A stretch of DNA of 5,445 nucleotides from Solirubrobacteraceae bacterium (GTDB taxonomy: Bacteria; Actinomycetota; Thermoleophilia; Solirubrobacterales; Solirubrobacteraceae). This document shows positions 5,275 to 5,445 of the stretch, one piece after another. Both the position numbers and the translations under genes were made by a program. Each line of letters starts with the position of its first letter. The stretch's first letter is position 1. The DNA lies in NCBI GenBank assembly GCA_030038955.1, contig JASHQV010000097.1, forward strand, positions 1 through 5,445, read 5' to 3'. The notes beneath the pieces are model-generated. The model worked only from the letters and a program-made list of their open reading frames with translations, had not been told where the DNA came from and made no database searches.

Positions 5275-5337
5275 CCCTGGTGCGCCGGCCGACGTGGTTG
5301 AATTGCGCAGCCAACATGAGGTGCTCCACGACCAGGG
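5275..5337 (+). promoter_or_regulatory. Possible structured mRNA leader before the exported-protein gene
   Basis: CCCTGGT (5275-5281) can pair with ACCAGGG (5331-5337), and CGTGG (5293-5297) with CCACG (5326-5330), giving stacked helices on the 3' side with an 11-nt bulge on the 5' side. The structure ends 10 nt before the TTG start and would cover the AGGG (5334-5337) that could serve as its ribosome binding site. It matches no riboswitch class I know. Confidence 0.25.
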
Positions 5338-5347
5338 TGCGATCGTC

Positions 5348-5445
5348 TTGAGGATCACTCGCAAGCTCGCCGCGGTGGTGGGCGCAGCGGCCGCCGCGGC
5401 GGCCGTCCCGGCTGCCGCCCAGGCCGAGGACATGTTCGTCCCGAA
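5348..5445 (+). CDS. Exported protein with Sec signal peptide, 5' fragment (runs off the right edge)
   Basis: Only 32 codons are visible. They read as a classical Sec signal peptide: a basic n-region MRITRK (1-6), an Ala/Val-rich hydrophobic core (7-20, including seven Ala in a row), P21, and a signal peptidase I site A24-Q25-A26 before Glu27-Asp28. The mature protein begins EDMFVP; too little is seen to assign a function. TTG at 5348 is preferred because it places the charged n-region at the N-terminus and has AGGG 10 nt upstream. An in-frame GTG at 5321 would add nine residues. No canonical promoter is visible upstream. It is divergent from the 174-aa gene. Confidence 0.68.
   Translation, partial: MRITRKLAAVVGAAAAAAAVPAAAQAEDMFVP

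Larger units (their letters stand above)
5131..5347. promoter_or_regulatory. Intergenic control region between divergent genes, no canonical -10
   Basis: This 217-nt gap separates the minus-strand 174-aa gene from the plus-strand exported-protein gene, so it should hold both promoters. It contains no TA dinucleotide, and therefore no TANNNT box on either strand. It holds the 17-bp perfect inverted repeat at 5191-5227 and a weaker nested helix at 5275-5337. Promoters here must be atypical, use another sigma factor, or lie elsewhere. Confidence 0.5.

Noticed and set aside
4562..5329. Minus-strand open frame of 255 codons overlapping the 174-aa gene
   Set aside because: Its translation is mostly Arg, Ala and Gly without motifs; the overlapping 174-aa frame has a balanced, helix-like composition.
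5228..5347. Known riboswitch, such as a c-di-AMP (ydaO-type) element, before an exported-protein gene
   Set aside because: The conserved core sequences of that class are not present; only generic short helices can be drawn.
5131..5433. N-terminal extension of the 174-aa protein by 101 residues
   Set aside because: The extension translates the perfect palindrome and poly-Ala/Arg sequence, and overlaps the signal-peptide gene on the other strand. The ATG at 5130 begins ordinary protein-like sequence.
1..5445. tRNA or rRNA genes, CRISPR arrays, insertion sequences, integrases, attachment sites
   Set aside because: No spaced repeat series, no terminal inverted repeats around a transposase and no conserved RNA gene sequences were seen. 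The short repeats found are isolated and intergenic.

Overview
The window is very GC-rich and lies in a gene-dense part of a bacterial chromosome. The best-supported region is a minus-strand run rplY (bL25/Ctc) - pth - mfd, a housekeeping gene order familiar from Gram-positive bacteria and also loosely clustered in actinobacteria. High GC, frequent GTG/TTG starts, a DUF4235 protein and several apparently leaderless genes together suggest an Actinomycetota chromosome. Thermoleophilia/Solirubrobacterales would fit, but the sequence alone does not prove it. No mobile element, CRISPR array, tRNA or rRNA is visible.

Layout. Positions 1-2034 (minus) hold the N-terminal 678 codons of mfd, which is open and intact to the left window edge. 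Positions 2046-2648 (minus) are pth, and 2663-3394 (minus) are a long-form bL25 gene. The gaps in this run are only 11 and 14 nt, so it is probably one operon serving translation (5S rRNA-binding protein, peptidyl-tRNA recycling) and transcription-coupled repair. A 71-nt divergent control region (3395-3465) separates it from two plus-strand genes. These are a 130-aa single-pass membrane protein (3466-3858) and a 97-aa DUF4235 membrane protein (3871-4164).

Convergent to these, on the minus strand, lie a 104-aa protein resembling the MbcA/Xre/ParS antitoxin fold (4237-4551) and, upstream of it, a 174-aa protein I do not recognise (4606-5130). A hairpin lies between the convergent genes at 4185-4207. 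A 217-nt gap (5131-5347) contains a perfect 17-bp GC-only inverted repeat and no TA dinucleotide. It leads into the 5' end of a plus-strand gene for an exported protein with a clear signal peptide (5348 to the right edge).

The most interesting signals are regulatory. A TANNNT box sits 7-11 nt before four of the start codons, as expected for leaderless or nearly leaderless mRNAs. A 14-bp dyad overlaps the -35 region between the divergent genes. The long GC hairpin lies between two divergent genes that have no recognisable -10. I found no convincing evidence for a wholly new multi-gene system. The closest candidate is the orphan antitoxin-like gene beside the unknown 174-aa gene.
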